Source: Lactuca virosa
Taxonomy: Eukaryota > Streptophyta > Magnoliopsida > Asterales > Asteraceae
DNA length: 64,000 nucleotides
NCBI GenBank assembly: GCA_928212115.1
Contig: CAKMRJ010005523.1
Coordinates: forward strand, 244,281,161-244,345,160
Direction of reading: 5' to 3'
In this document: positions 1 through 10,054 of the stretch, piece after piece
How positions within the stretch are numbered: position 1 is the stretch's first letter
Layout of the letters: each line of letters starts with the position of its first letter
Notes under the pieces: model-generated
Seen by the model: only the letters and a program-made list of their open reading frames with translations
What the model was told of the DNA's origin: nothing
Database searches by the model: none
Position numbers and translations under genes: made by a program

Positions 1-71
1 GAAAGTTATGTATTTTTGAAGATCATGGCACGCATACCAAAGCTTATCCGAAGAGAGCCTGGGGATGCGAG

Positions 72-266
72 GTACGCCCAGCGTACAAGGAGGTACGCCA
101 TGCGTACATGTCGACACCGAAGTACGCCCTGCGTACGAGATGGGTACGCGCAACGTACTGCTGCTTTCCTCGGTCCAGAAGAGGCCACGTCGCCCCACCC
201 GAAGTTCGCCACCTGGAAGCCTGATCCGAACTACGCCCCGCGTAGAGCTTCGTACGCCCAGCGTAC
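72..266. repeat. Array of six 15-bp palindromes in LTR U3
   Basis: Six copies of a near-perfect inverted repeat with the form GTACGCCCNGCGTAC lie at 72-86, 93-107, 122-136, 144-158, 231-245 and 252-266, immediately upstream of the LTR TATA box. Spacing is irregular, the arms are conserved and the centre varies. Confidence 0.85.
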
Positions 267-283
267 GTGCGAGGTTCAGCCCC

Positions 284-290
284 TATAAAA
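284..290 (+). promoter_or_regulatory. TATA box of the first LTR
   Basis: TATAAAA sits in a GC-rich context about 18 bp after the last palindrome and is followed by a C/T-rich leader. This is the expected Pol II promoter position in an LTR. Confidence 0.6.
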
Positions 291-1557
291 GGGCATGCGA
301 GGCTGCCGATCTTTTTTGCTCAAAATCTTTCTTTCTCTCCCATATTTTCTCGTTTTGCGTGCAAGAAATACCCCCGAAGCCCCGGTATTATTCTCGAGAC
401 CCGAGGCAAGTTCCGAATCCCCGAAGATCCCGAGAAGTGAAGTTTCTGAGCCGAAACTTTGCCCGCAAGAAGCCCGGTTTTCAAGAAAGCATCCCGCTTT
501 TATCGGAAAAGATTATTTTAATAGACGAGGTGCTGTCCGATCATCTTCTGATCAAGTGAGTGTATAGTCTCTTTCATAAACATGATTTTAATACAAGTAT
601 TGTTTGAATGTATTAAGTATATGTTAAGAGTGAGTGTATATTCGTTTTCTTCTAACACATAGATACGAAGTATTCTTTATAAAATACGTGCTATGTGTTT
701 ATATATTAATTGTTTATTTAAACTAGTTGTTGAATGGATGTTTTATACATGTTTTAAACTGTATATAAATGCATATATTTTATCTACTAATATGTTGGGT
801 AGAACATGGGTAGACAGTTGGTGTGTGATAAAATAAAATGATGAGAGGCCTCGTTGTTGTTGCTGATTCAGTCATCTAGCGGAGTTTAGATGACGACCAC
901 AGACTTTTCTAGACAGTCCAGTGGAACGCTAGCAGACTCATTACCTGTAGGTGTTAATGAACTTGGGTGTTCATTTGTTGTACTCTATCCCCCTCATGGT
1001 TGCCTTTAGGACATCTATTGTTAAGGAAACCCCTTTGTAGTAATGTCCGTCCCGATGAAAATCCTAGATTAGGTCCCATGTAATAGTTGTTGTTTTAGGG
1101 ACATAAAGTGAGGATAACGGTAATGGATAATCAGGTTATTGTTGGTTGATGAACTAAATATATTTATTTATTGTGGGTTGAAAACCCTATATGCTCACCA
1201 GGCTCCCAAGCCTGACCCACTCAGTTTCTCTGTATTACAGGTAGTGGCGCGAGAGCATAAGTTGGATGACATTGTCAATATATTTTTGGATTATAGACCA
1301 GTAGTTATATGTAACTGTTGTAAGGTCTATATTATATTGTTTATGTTTTTGGTCTGTATCGGAACATGACATCCCGAGTTTTGATATATAATGAAAATAC
1401 ATTTCTTTAAGAAATGTTTTGATAAACTTTATTTTATCATGTTTTGTTTTGGGGACAAATTTCCGCAACTCTTTTAAATCAATGGATTTACTCTGAAATT
1501 ATTTTAAAAGCATAAATGAAACCGGTCTTTTCTGGCCGTGATTTTGGGGATGTCACA

Positions 1558-2927
1558 TACACATTACAAAAAACATTGATTTTTTTTTTATTATTATGGT
1601 GTGATTATATCTTTCCTAACAAATGAAAATAATTTTGTTACTTCTTATCTTTTTATGTATTATGTCATATGTCATTTTATGGTAAATTTGGATTAAATTA
1701 TATACAAGTGTCATTTTGTGGCTTTTTTCATTTTATTAAATTTCATATAATACTTAAATGTAATAATAAATGTATATCAAACTCATTAATACAAATTTAT
1801 TTATAATTTCTAAATTGAATCTATTATTTTAATTGTTTATTTATTTAGATTATTAGTTTAAACTTAAAAAATAAATAAACACTTCAATTTTAATAATTAA
1901 TTTTTTTTTTATAAATTTAAATTTTCTAAATTGTTAAATCTTCATTTTGTTTATTTTTTTAGATAAACTCATGTAATACATGTTTGTTTAATTTTTCCTT
2001 TTAAACAAATATTTTTCTTTTTACAAATATTTTTCTTTTTATAAATTTAAATTTTTTAAATTGTTAGGTATTCATATTTATTTATTTTTTTAGATAAACC
2101 CATATAATATATGAGTTGTACCACTATTTTATAATATGTTTATAAAAATACCGGTTAATGAATATGTAATAGGTATGTTTTTTCAATTAATTTGTAATAT
2201 GTTTAATTAATCATCAATATGTACTTTTGCCACCGATTATCGACGATAAGTGCGTCAGTTACGGTGGCGATTGTTAGAGTTGCCACCCTTCACAAACCGC
2301 AGGAAAAAAATCACAATTACGCATCAAAGAAGCTCTATCTGCATCTATCCATTCTGAAATCGGTAATATCTTGCTTCTATTATCATCATTTAATGTATTT
2401 GTTAGTACGTATTAAGTTTGGAGCTGCTTTAGGAATTTGATTTAGGGAATTTTGAACTTCAAATTGATACTCCACATATTCCATGCTAGAATAGGCATAA
2501 ATTCGTATGATTCCGGCAAATACCTCAAAAAGTTTCAGTTTTGTTAATGTAGATTTATGTGAAAGTCTAGTATGTACTCTCTCTGTGCTAAGAAATTAGA
2601 AAAGTGTTCCATTGTTGAATTCTCCAAGTTTATGAGCAATTTTGCAGTTATAGAGTTTACGCCGTGAAGAATTGCAATGTTTGAGGCTTGAAATGGCTTT
2701 CATATCATGGTATAATGAAATCGCTCCAGTTTTAACTATGAGAGTGATATTTCAAAATTGCTACAAGTTCTGTAAAACACTTGGCACGGAGATCTTCTAA
2801 TCGTTACAAACTTCAATGAAATTGCCCTAAATTTCCTCGAAATCGTAGAGAACTCGTTTAAATCGACGCTGAAAGTATCTTCTGTTTGAACCGTAGATGC
2901 ATAACGCTTCCGCTTTGATGATTTCAG
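1558..2927. other. AT-rich intergenic region and likely 5' UTR of the CorA-like gene
   Basis: From 1558 to about 2200 the sequence is very AT-rich with no coding signal. A possible non-coding first exon lies at about 2220-2362: it is GC-richer and is followed by a good GT donor at 2363. The matching acceptor (TTTCAG) ends at 2927, just upstream of the coding start at 2983. This 5' UTR intron is inferred from splice-site quality only. Confidence 0.4.
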
Positions 2928-2982
2928 GCACTGTATCCTTCAAACTTCCGATGATTGGATAGCTGGTGATGTTTGTGAAACC

Positions 2983-5236
2983 ATGAACAATATGAAGAAG
3001 TACGACAATCATAAACATCAAACGGGTAGCTGTAAGGATGCTTTGCAGACTTGTACCCTATGGACTGATGGACTAATTTGTGCTTTTGAAGCTCTACGTG
3101 GCCACAAAAAGCATAAACCACAAGATACAATCGGTGGAAAGAAACATGGATCTAAAACCATAAGAACCAGTTCATCATATGGTGATGGAATTGATACTTT
3201 AGATGATACACAAACTGGAAATTACTGGATACCAATTGGTTGGTCAAGAATCACTCAACTTGTGGAGTCAATACAAGTCAATGGCTGCTGGGAAACTCAA
3301 CATACAGAGCTTGCAATCGATGATGATGAAGTCACAGTTGCAGACATTGCTGTTCCTTACAGGGAACGACCCGTGGGTCCCACATGGTGGTGTCATGTTG
3401 ATGCAGAACATCATTCAGTGAAGTCATGGTTAACTAACTCATCAAAGTGGTTACATCCAGCTATCAGTATTGCTTTAAGAGATGAAAGCAAGCTTATAAG
3501 TGAGCGAATGAAACACCTTCTTTATGAGGTTCCTGTTAGGGTTGCAGGTGGACTGTTATTTGAGCTTTTAGGACAATCAGCAGGTGATCCATATGTTGAA
3601 GAAGATGACATTCCAGTTGTTTTAAGATCATGGCAAGCTCAGAACTTTTTAGTTACTGCATTACATGTTAAAGGTTCTGGAACAAACATCAATGTCCTAG
3701 GAGTTTCAGAAGTCCAGGTTTTTCTGTATACAACAGTCTTGTTATTACTGTTTTGTTTGAATTTATTTATTTTAATCTTTATTAACTGATTCAAACAGGA
3801 GCTTCTTACTGCAGGAGGTGGTAATTTGCCTCAAACCATTCATGAAGTTATAGCACTCTTAGCAAGCCGCCTTGCCAGATGGGATGACAGGTGGAATATC
3901 CTTTCTTTGCTTTTATCTGCCAAATTAGAGCATTCACAATATGAACTTTTTCATTTTTGAAAAAATAATGAAAAGGCTTCTTTTATCTTTACAAAAAATA
4001 TGAACTTTTAATTTACAAAGTTTTTAGATAATCTTGATTATAGTTGAGTTTCTTGATCTTTTACTTTTTAGTAATCTTGGTTATTTTTTGGGTTTAATAG
4101 ACTATTTAGAAAATACATCTTTGGAGCAGCTGATGAAGTTGAATTGAAATTCATGGACAGGTTCTTAAATTCACTCAAATGAAACTTTCACTTCTTGTGT
4201 TATGTAATAATGCTCAAATTCTTACATTTTTTAGCTGCTCACTTTTAGGAGAAACCATGAGGATTTGCATCTATTCAGCATAATATTAAACCAAGAAATC
4301 AGAAGGCTATCTGCACAGGTATTGTTAATATGGAATCATCAGTTACAAAAATCAAAAAATTATTAAATAATTAAATAGAAATATATTGACACAAGAACAG
4401 ATTCTATTTTTTATTCCATATTCACGTCCATTCCCAATATGAATTTATCTTTTGTATCTCTTTTTCTTGAAGGTTATAAGGGTAAAATGGTCTTTACATG
4501 CAAGAGAAGAAATCGTTTTTGAACTCCTTCAACATTTAAGAGGTAACGCAGCAAAACGTTTATTAGAAGGAATAACAAAAAGCACTCGACAAATGATTGA
4601 GGAACAAGAAGCCGTACGTGGACGTCTGTTCACAGTACAAGATGTCATGCAGAGCACTGTCCGCGCCTGGTTACAGGTAAATATAACAAGTTGTACTGTG
4701 TTTGACATAATTCCAATCATATGTCCAATCCAAAAAAGGTGGAACAAGTGGTCCCATCTTTTTGGATATTTTGTGTCCCACACAATTATATGCAGTACAG
4801 GTTGTACTGTACTACACCAGGTGTAGTACAGTTGTCCTGCGAAAATTGCAATTTTTTTATCTCACCAAAAAAGATGGAACCGGGGGTCCCACTTTATTCG
4901 TCTTTTTGGGTGAGACTCAAATTTGTAATTTTTGTTTCATTGACATCAGTCTCAGACGGAGTATTACCTGTTCTGTCATACTAACAAATTCTCTTTTGCC
5001 AGGACAAAAGCTTACGGGTGACGCATAATTTGGGAGTGTTTGGGGGATGTGGACTTGTTCTTTCGATTATTACGGGACTTTTCGGGATAAATGTGGATGG
5101 GATTCCCGGATCTGAAAATTCACCTTTTGCATTTCTTTTGTTTTCATGTGTTCTTGGGGTTCTAGGAATTGTGTTGATTTTTATAGGGTTACTTTACCTT
5201 GGATTAAAAAAACCCTGTTATGGAAGAGGAAGTTGA
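2983..5236 (+). CDS. CorA-like (ZntB/CorA family) membrane transporter, probably frameshifted near the 3' end
   Basis: Six coding exons with GT-AG introns give 464 residues: 2983-3717, 3799-3890, 4101-4160, 4249-4318, 4473-4676 and 5003-5236. The long N-terminal part is soluble, and the region at about residues 290-385 is helical and charged. The C-terminus holds two membrane segments, GLVLSIITGLFGINV and FAFLLFSCVLGVLGIVLIF, with a GIN sequence where CorA-type magnesium channels carry GMN. Such proteins form pentameric divalent-cation channels or exporters in membranes; the substrate here cannot be told from sequence. The upstream reading frame is closed by a TAA at 2902, and the start follows an acceptor ending at 2927, so 2983 is the likely ATG. 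After the second membrane segment a run of seven A's (5206-5212) shifts the frame and ends the protein early. The next frame stays open to 5387 and encodes an acidic, Glu-rich tail starting MEEEVEVRK. This is either a real truncation or a one-base sequence error. Confidence 0.8.
4725..4930. repeat. Nested inverted repeats inside intron 5 of the CorA-like gene
   Basis: The intron holds a perfect palindrome at 4807-4831 (12-bp arms CTGTACTACACC, one-base centre). It is flanked by two related blocks of the form CCAAAAAAGRTGGAAC...GGTCCCA, at about 4732-4760 and 4866-4896, each of which can also fold on itself (CCAAAAA with TTTTTGG). It looks like a small foldback insertion. No TSD was recognised. 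Confidence 0.5.
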
Positions 5237-5651
5237 GGTGAGAAAAATGGAGTTACAAGAGCTTGTAAAGATGTTTCAACAACAAGCGGAATCTCATGCA
5301 CAACTTCGGAAATCTGATTCTAGATCTAAAGTGACTTCTTCGGCTATACTTCCCGGTAGTTATGACAGTTATGTTCTTATGCCCTAACATAAATCAATGT
5401 TTAAGGACTGTTTTTGACAATTTTGGAAAGACAAGGGTGCTCTGTTAACTTTACTCAAACTTTATGTTTAGTTGTTGAGACTTGAGTAATTGATCCAACT
5501 ATGAATTTTCTTACACTATGTACATATGTTGATGCATGCTTTATCCTTTATATATTGTGAACAAAAAAAAAATTAAAGTTGGTATTTCTTGTTTTTTACA
5601 ATAAAAGTAGACCAGTGGTTAATACAAGAGTTGTAGAAATTAAAGGGGATT

Positions 5652-6158
5652 TCATCTTCTAGTGATATGTAAAAGAGATGCTGACGTGGCTATGAGTATT
5701 GCAAATCTCCATTTCCAACATGTGTTATAAGTTGAAGCAGCACCTTTGTGGTTTCTACGTTGACCTGCAGCTGCTCCGGCTGCATATACAGGTACCACCC
5801 CATTGCCGCCTCCTTGTGGGGAGGAGTTCGCCTGACCACCATCTCCTCCCTCCTGCACCCCGCCACTTCCACCACCACCACCACCACCACCTCTCACAGC
5901 GTTTACATATATACTATTGTCTTGTATTTTTTCTACAGAAAGATCCACACACAGTCGACAAGAAAAAGTACAAGTGATCACAAAACTCTTTGTTTTTCTG
6001 AAATCATGAGTTTTTAAAATCTATATCATATTAATGTAAAGAGAGAGAGAAAGAGAAAGATAACCTGAAACCAAGTTGTTGCTAATTAGAGAAAACGATG
6101 CAGGAGAACAGAAGGAAAAAAGAAGCACGGCTAATAGCATCAGCTGTTGAGCACCCAT
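5652..6158 (-). CDS. Small secreted glycine-rich protein
   Basis: Two exons, 6158-6065 and 5932-5652, joined across a GT-AG intron, give 124 residues. An alternative acceptor at about 5998 would hit a stop at once, and the TTTCTGTAG acceptor keeps the frame open, so it was chosen. Residues 1-23 are a clear signal peptide (MGAQQLMLLAVLLFSFCSPA). There follow a short polar stretch, a run of eight glycines with further Gly-rich sequence (about residues 46-75), an Ala/Gly segment, and a hydrophobic C-terminal stretch (FAILIATSASLL) ending in Arg-Arg. The layout fits a secreted or cell-surface glycine-rich protein, and the C-terminal hydrophobic stretch could be a lipid-anchor signal. I do not recognise a specific family. 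The minus-strand exon pair is supported by both the signal peptide and the frame-keeping splice. Confidence 0.65.
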
Positions 6159-6924
6159 GTCAGTTTTCCTTCAATTCTTAGCTTTAGTGTTCTTCCAATT
6201 ATATACTAATGACAACATATGACTTCCAGTCAGCCATAAGCTACTGTATCTGTATGATTCCTTTTGGTAAAGCATACACTTGAGTAATTGTCATCTTTAT
6301 TGATTAGGCTACGTTTGCGTATTTCAGTCCACTATTTCGCTTGACAAAGAAACTGATATTTAGTTTGAGAAAAGAATATCGTACATTAGCTGTTGTTGGT
6401 AGGTAATATAAAAGTGAAAAACCATCATCTGGAACCTAGTTTTCTTCGGAAAAAGGAAAAAATAAGATGCCCACGACTCTTTAGTCTCTGGACATGGACC
6501 CTCCTAAGATTCTCTTTTACCCTACCGGTCTAAGATGTTGCCCTTTCATGTGATCTATTTAGCTTCATTTCACCTATAATTTTGTTTTTATTGATTGATT
6601 ATGCATCTCAATTATGTAGTGTTCATAGGTGGAATGTATATGCTATGCAATGGTTGCATTAGAGCATCTCCAATGGAACTTTATCTTTTATTTTAAAGTT
6701 AGACTTTTTTTTTTGGAACAATCTTTTATTTTAGCCCTGCCATTAGCTCTGGATGACAATTTTTTTTAAACCACCATATATATATGGGTCATCACATTAC
6801 TATATATAATCCGTTTGACTCTTAAAGAACACCATAATATCTGACATAAGGAAAACAGAAATATCAAACACGAAGGATATGCATAAATGTTGATTCTCCA
6901 TGGACGTTTTCTTATGTTTTGTGA
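6159..6924. other. Intergenic sequence upstream of the glycine-rich gene
   Basis: AT-rich with no supported coding region. The motif AGAGCATCTCCAATGG at about 6663 resembles the end of a common plant MITE type, but no partner end was found. The part nearest 6158 should contain the promoter of the minus-strand glycine-rich gene. Confidence 0.4.
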
Positions 6925-8282
6925 TTTTGCATTGACAAAACTGCACAAATGGTCACTGTGGTTTGTCAAAAATTGTCATTTTGGTCCAAAAAAGTTTCAA
7001 CTAGCATCAGAGTCCAAAGTTTTCATTTTGTTGTTTGTTTGGTCCAATCTATTATGATTTTTTTCAAAATGACGGATTTATCCCTGTTAATATGATTTTT
7101 TCTTTTTTTCTTAATTGTTTTTCTGATTTTCAGATTTTAAAAAAATAAAATTAAAATTAAATCTCTCTCTCTCTCCGATCTTCCTTCTCGTCACTCCTTT
7201 TTTCTTCGACTCCCAAATACCAACTGAACCACCGATTCCTAAATCAGTCACAAACCGACGGCCGGACACCATGGCTCCGTTCAACCCTGCGGTCTGGAAA
7301 TCGGACTGTCACTGTGCCCCGGCACATGATTCTCCGGCTATGTGCTGTTGTGATTCGACACCGGCCCTACAACTTGAACGGATCTTCACCTACTTACAGC
7401 CACCTTCCGATCTGCCGAAATGTTTTAGAGTTCTTGAAAATGTTGTGATTCGGCACCGACCTTAACTCGATAACTCACGAACGGACATTTAAATTTACAG
7501 TTCACCTACACAAGCACAAACAGCACTTTTCGATTTTTTACACATTTTCGTGACAACTGATATTAAATACATCTTTAACAACATGCTGGGTACTAGGTTC
7601 ACCAACTATCTACTGCTAACTGTATACTCCGGCTATGTGTTGTTGTAGAAGATTGAGTTGATTTAGAGAGCCAATTAACGGAGGAATTGGACCGAAGACT
7701 AAGCTAGACGTAAGGTCGAGCACCTGGAGTGCACCCGTCTTCTTCCTCACGAACATCATCATCTTCTTCCTCTCTTCATATTCAAACCAACACCACCACC
7801 CATCTCCGCCTTCGTCGATAGCTGGGTGCTCTAGAACCCTAGATTTGAGATAATTTGACACGATGTTGTTGAGCCCTTGCTACTTGAAGTCGATCAGATC
7901 TATCACCTTTCTTACTCTGTTTCCCTGTTAATTACAAACACAACCCAGTCAATACATTCAGATTGGAGCACGCTTCTTGCTAACAAGCACCAGTGAGGAG
8001 AAAAGTTGAAGAACGAGGGAGATGGCGGTGAAGATTGACGTCGCTGCTAAAATGATATTGGCGTTGGAGGTGGGTTTCAACGAGAAAAAGGGTGGCGGAG
8101 CAGGAGGACCACGATGGAGACGATGGAGGTGGGGGCTAAGAGTTTCTTCTGGGTTTTTTCTTTGTATCGTTTTTCCCTGTTTGTTCTAAATGGAGATTTA
8201 GTATCAATTCATGGTAAAATTGATTTTGATTTTATAAAATCGAGAGAGAGAGATTTTTCTATTTTTTATGTTATAAAAATTA
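6925..8282. mobile_element. Remnant MULE-like element with captured sequence (left part)
   Basis: The left edge (about 6935-7110) contains the 'ggtc(c/a)ctgtggttt' style terminus shared by the MULEs in this window. The AT/T-rich stretch at 7080-7160 has an inverted counterpart at about 9960-10055, on the far side of the 8283-9938 insertion. Between them lies GC-richer sequence (7160-8110) with gene-like composition, including an LRR-like fragment. The right terminus seems to have been removed by the gypsy LTR that begins about 10055. No TSD can be shown. Confidence 0.4.
7616..7861 (-). pseudogene. Leucine-rich-repeat fragment, possibly captured by a MULE
   Basis: An open stretch of 81 codons whose C-terminal part reads LDLTSSLVFGPIPPLIGSL followed by NQLNLL. 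This is close to the plant extracellular LRR consensus (LxLxxNxLxGxIPxxIGxLxxLxxL) of receptor-like kinases and proteins. No other repeat or kinase domain is next to it, and the N-terminal half looks unrelated. It is best read as a one-repeat gene fragment inside transposon sequence. Confidence 0.4.
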
Positions 8283-8544
8283 AACAAAATTACAAAAATG
8301 GTCCCTGTGGTTTATCAAAAGTCACAAAGTCAGTCCCTGCTAATTTCTTTTGATGCAAATGGTCCTTGTGGTTTGCAAAACTTGCACAGATGGCCCTTTT
8401 TACTAACTCCGTTAGTATTCAGCCGTTAGGGTAAGGGCATTTTCGTCTTTTCAGGTATAAAGAGACTAAATTTGTGATATATGGTAAACCATAGGGACCA
8501 TTTTTGAAATTTGTTTGAAAAAATAATTATGTGGCTGAAGCATG

Positions 8545-8612
8545 GGGGGAGGGATCGAACCTGAAAACTCCACCTATTAAATGGTCAAAGCCTTAACCAG
8601 TTGAGCTGCATG
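8545..8612 (-). other. tRNA-like module (A box and B box), left arm
   Basis: Read on the minus strand, this segment has an A-box-like AGCTCAACTGGTTAAGGC (8607-8590) and, about 46 nt on from the A-box start, a B-box-like GGTTCGATCC (8561-8552), followed by a C-rich 3' flank. The two boxes match tRNA D-arm and T-arm sequences. The acceptor stem does not pair and the anticodon arm is poor, so it is a tRNA-derived or SINE-like piece and not a tRNA gene. Confidence 0.5.
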
Positions 8613-9609
8613 TATATTTGGTTTATATTTTCCAAATACTAATTTATATAATAAGTAGAACGTTAAAACATAAGCAATAAATAAATTACAAAACATATTT
8701 TTTTACATATTTTTTTTTAATAAAACAAAATGTATTTTCGTATTATAAAAAAAATTACAAACAATTTGTATGCATTTTTATGTATTTATTTTACATAAAA
8801 ACGTATTTTTTTGTCTTTAAAAAATACGTCTTTGTATAACAAATACATTTTTGTAAAATATATTTTTTTAACGTGTTTGAAATAATAATAATAATTAACA
8901 CCGGTTTTAGAGCTATCGATCCAAAAGAATTTATACATTTTTTTATGTCATGAGTAATGTTAATTATTATTATTTCAAAGACATAAAAAAATATATTTCA
9001 CGAAAACATATTTGTTATAAGAAAACGTATTTTTTAAAGATATAAAAAATATATATTTTACGAAGGATAAAAAAAATGTATTTCGTAAAATATATATATT
9101 TCGTAAAATAATAATAATAATAATTAACACCGGTTTTAGAACTATCGATCCAAAAGAATTTATACATTTTTTTATATCATGAGTAGTGTTAATTATTATT
9201 ATTTCAAAGACATAAAAAAATATATTTTACGAAAACGTATTTGTTATACAAAAACGTATTTTTCAAAGATATAAAAAAATATATTTTACGAAATACGTTT
9301 TTATATACGAAAACGTATTTTTTAGAGACATAAAAAAATATATATTTACGAAAACGTATTTTTTGAAGATATAAAATATATATATTTTACGGAAAAAAAA
9401 TTATCGAAAGACAAAAAATACATTTTTATGTAAAATAAATACATAAAAATGCATACAAATTGTTTGTAATTTTTTTTAATACGAAAATACATTTTGTTTT
9501 ATTAAAAAAATATATGTAAAAAAATATGTTTTGTAATTTATTTATTGCTTATGTTTTAACGTGCTACTTATTATATAAATTAGTATTTGGAAAATATAAA
9601 CCAAATATA

Positions 9610-9680
9610 CATGCAGCCCAACTGGTTAAGGCTTTGGCCATTTAATAGGTGGAAGTCTCAGGTTTGATCCCTCCCCCCAT
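9610..9680 (+). other. tRNA-like module (A box and B box), right arm
   Basis: Mirror copy of the left-arm module: an A-box-like AGCCCAACTGGTTAAGGC at 9615-9632 and B box GGTTTGATCC at 9661-9670. The C-to-T change weakens the B box compared with the left arm. Confidence 0.5.
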
Positions 9681-10054
9681 CCTTTGGCCACATAATTATT
9701 TTTTCAAACAAATTTCAAAAATGGTCCCTGTGGTTTACCATATATCACGAATTTAGTCCCTTTATACCTGAAAAGACGAAAATGCCCTTACCCTAATGGC
9801 TGAATACTAACGGAGTTAGTAAAAAGGGTCATATGTGCAAGTTTTGCAAACCACAAGGACCATTTGCATCAAAAAAAATTAGCAGAGACTGACTTTGTGA
9901 CTTTTGGTAAACCACAGGGACCATTTTTTAATTTTGTCTAAAAATTATATAAATTAAATAGAAAAAGAAAATTTTCTTTTTTCTTTTAATCTGAAAAAAT
10001 CTTTAAATAATAAAAAATGAAAAAGAAAAAAGTAAGGGCAAAATTGTCATTATG

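Larger units (their letters stand above)
1..1557 (+). mobile_element. Ty3/gypsy-type LTR, 5' end outside window
   Basis: The segment reads like one long LTR in plus orientation: an upstream region with a short-palindrome array, a TATA box at 284-290, a transcribed GC-richer leader, a block around 1120-1240 that mentions no coding frame, and a terminal GGGGATGTCACA ending at 1557. The block near 1130-1230 (a bipartite motif with CACCAGGCT and GACCCACTCAG) recurs in reverse orientation around 48030-48070 and 59840-59900, so this is the same family as the nested LTR at the right end of the window. No tRNA primer-binding site follows 1557, so it is a 3' LTR or a solo LTR. Assignment to gypsy is inferred from LTR style, not from coding domains. 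Confidence 0.6.
8283..9938. mobile_element. Long-inverted-repeat MULE-type element
   Basis: A 1656-bp element flanked by a perfect 9-bp TSD, TAAAAATTA (8274-8282 and 9939-9947), as expected for Mutator-like transposition. The termini read AACAAAATTACAAAAATGG on the left and GACAAAATT on the right in reverse complement, matching the ends of the MULE at 33378. The arms, about 530 bp each (8283 to about 8815, and about 9411 to 9938), are near-complementary along their length. The centre holds two direct copies of about 220 bp (8885-9105 and 9107-9330), each with its own TAATAATTAACAC/GTGTTAATTATTA inverted pair. No coding capacity: non-autonomous. Confidence 0.85.

Noticed and set aside
72..266. 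Regular short palindromic repeats that look like a CRISPR array
   Set aside because: Units are 15 bp, spacing is irregular, spacers are not of constant length, and the array lies in a plant LTR promoter.
5699..5977. Plus-strand Ser/Thr/His-rich frame
   Set aside because: Antisense shadow of the glycine-rich gene at 5652-6158.
6660..6760. MITE with GAGCATCTCCAATGG end
   Set aside because: Only one end is visible; no inverted partner or TSD was found within 1 kb.
8545..8612. A functional tRNA gene
   Set aside because: A and B boxes are good but acceptor and anticodon stems do not pair; the second copy in the other arm is equally degenerate.
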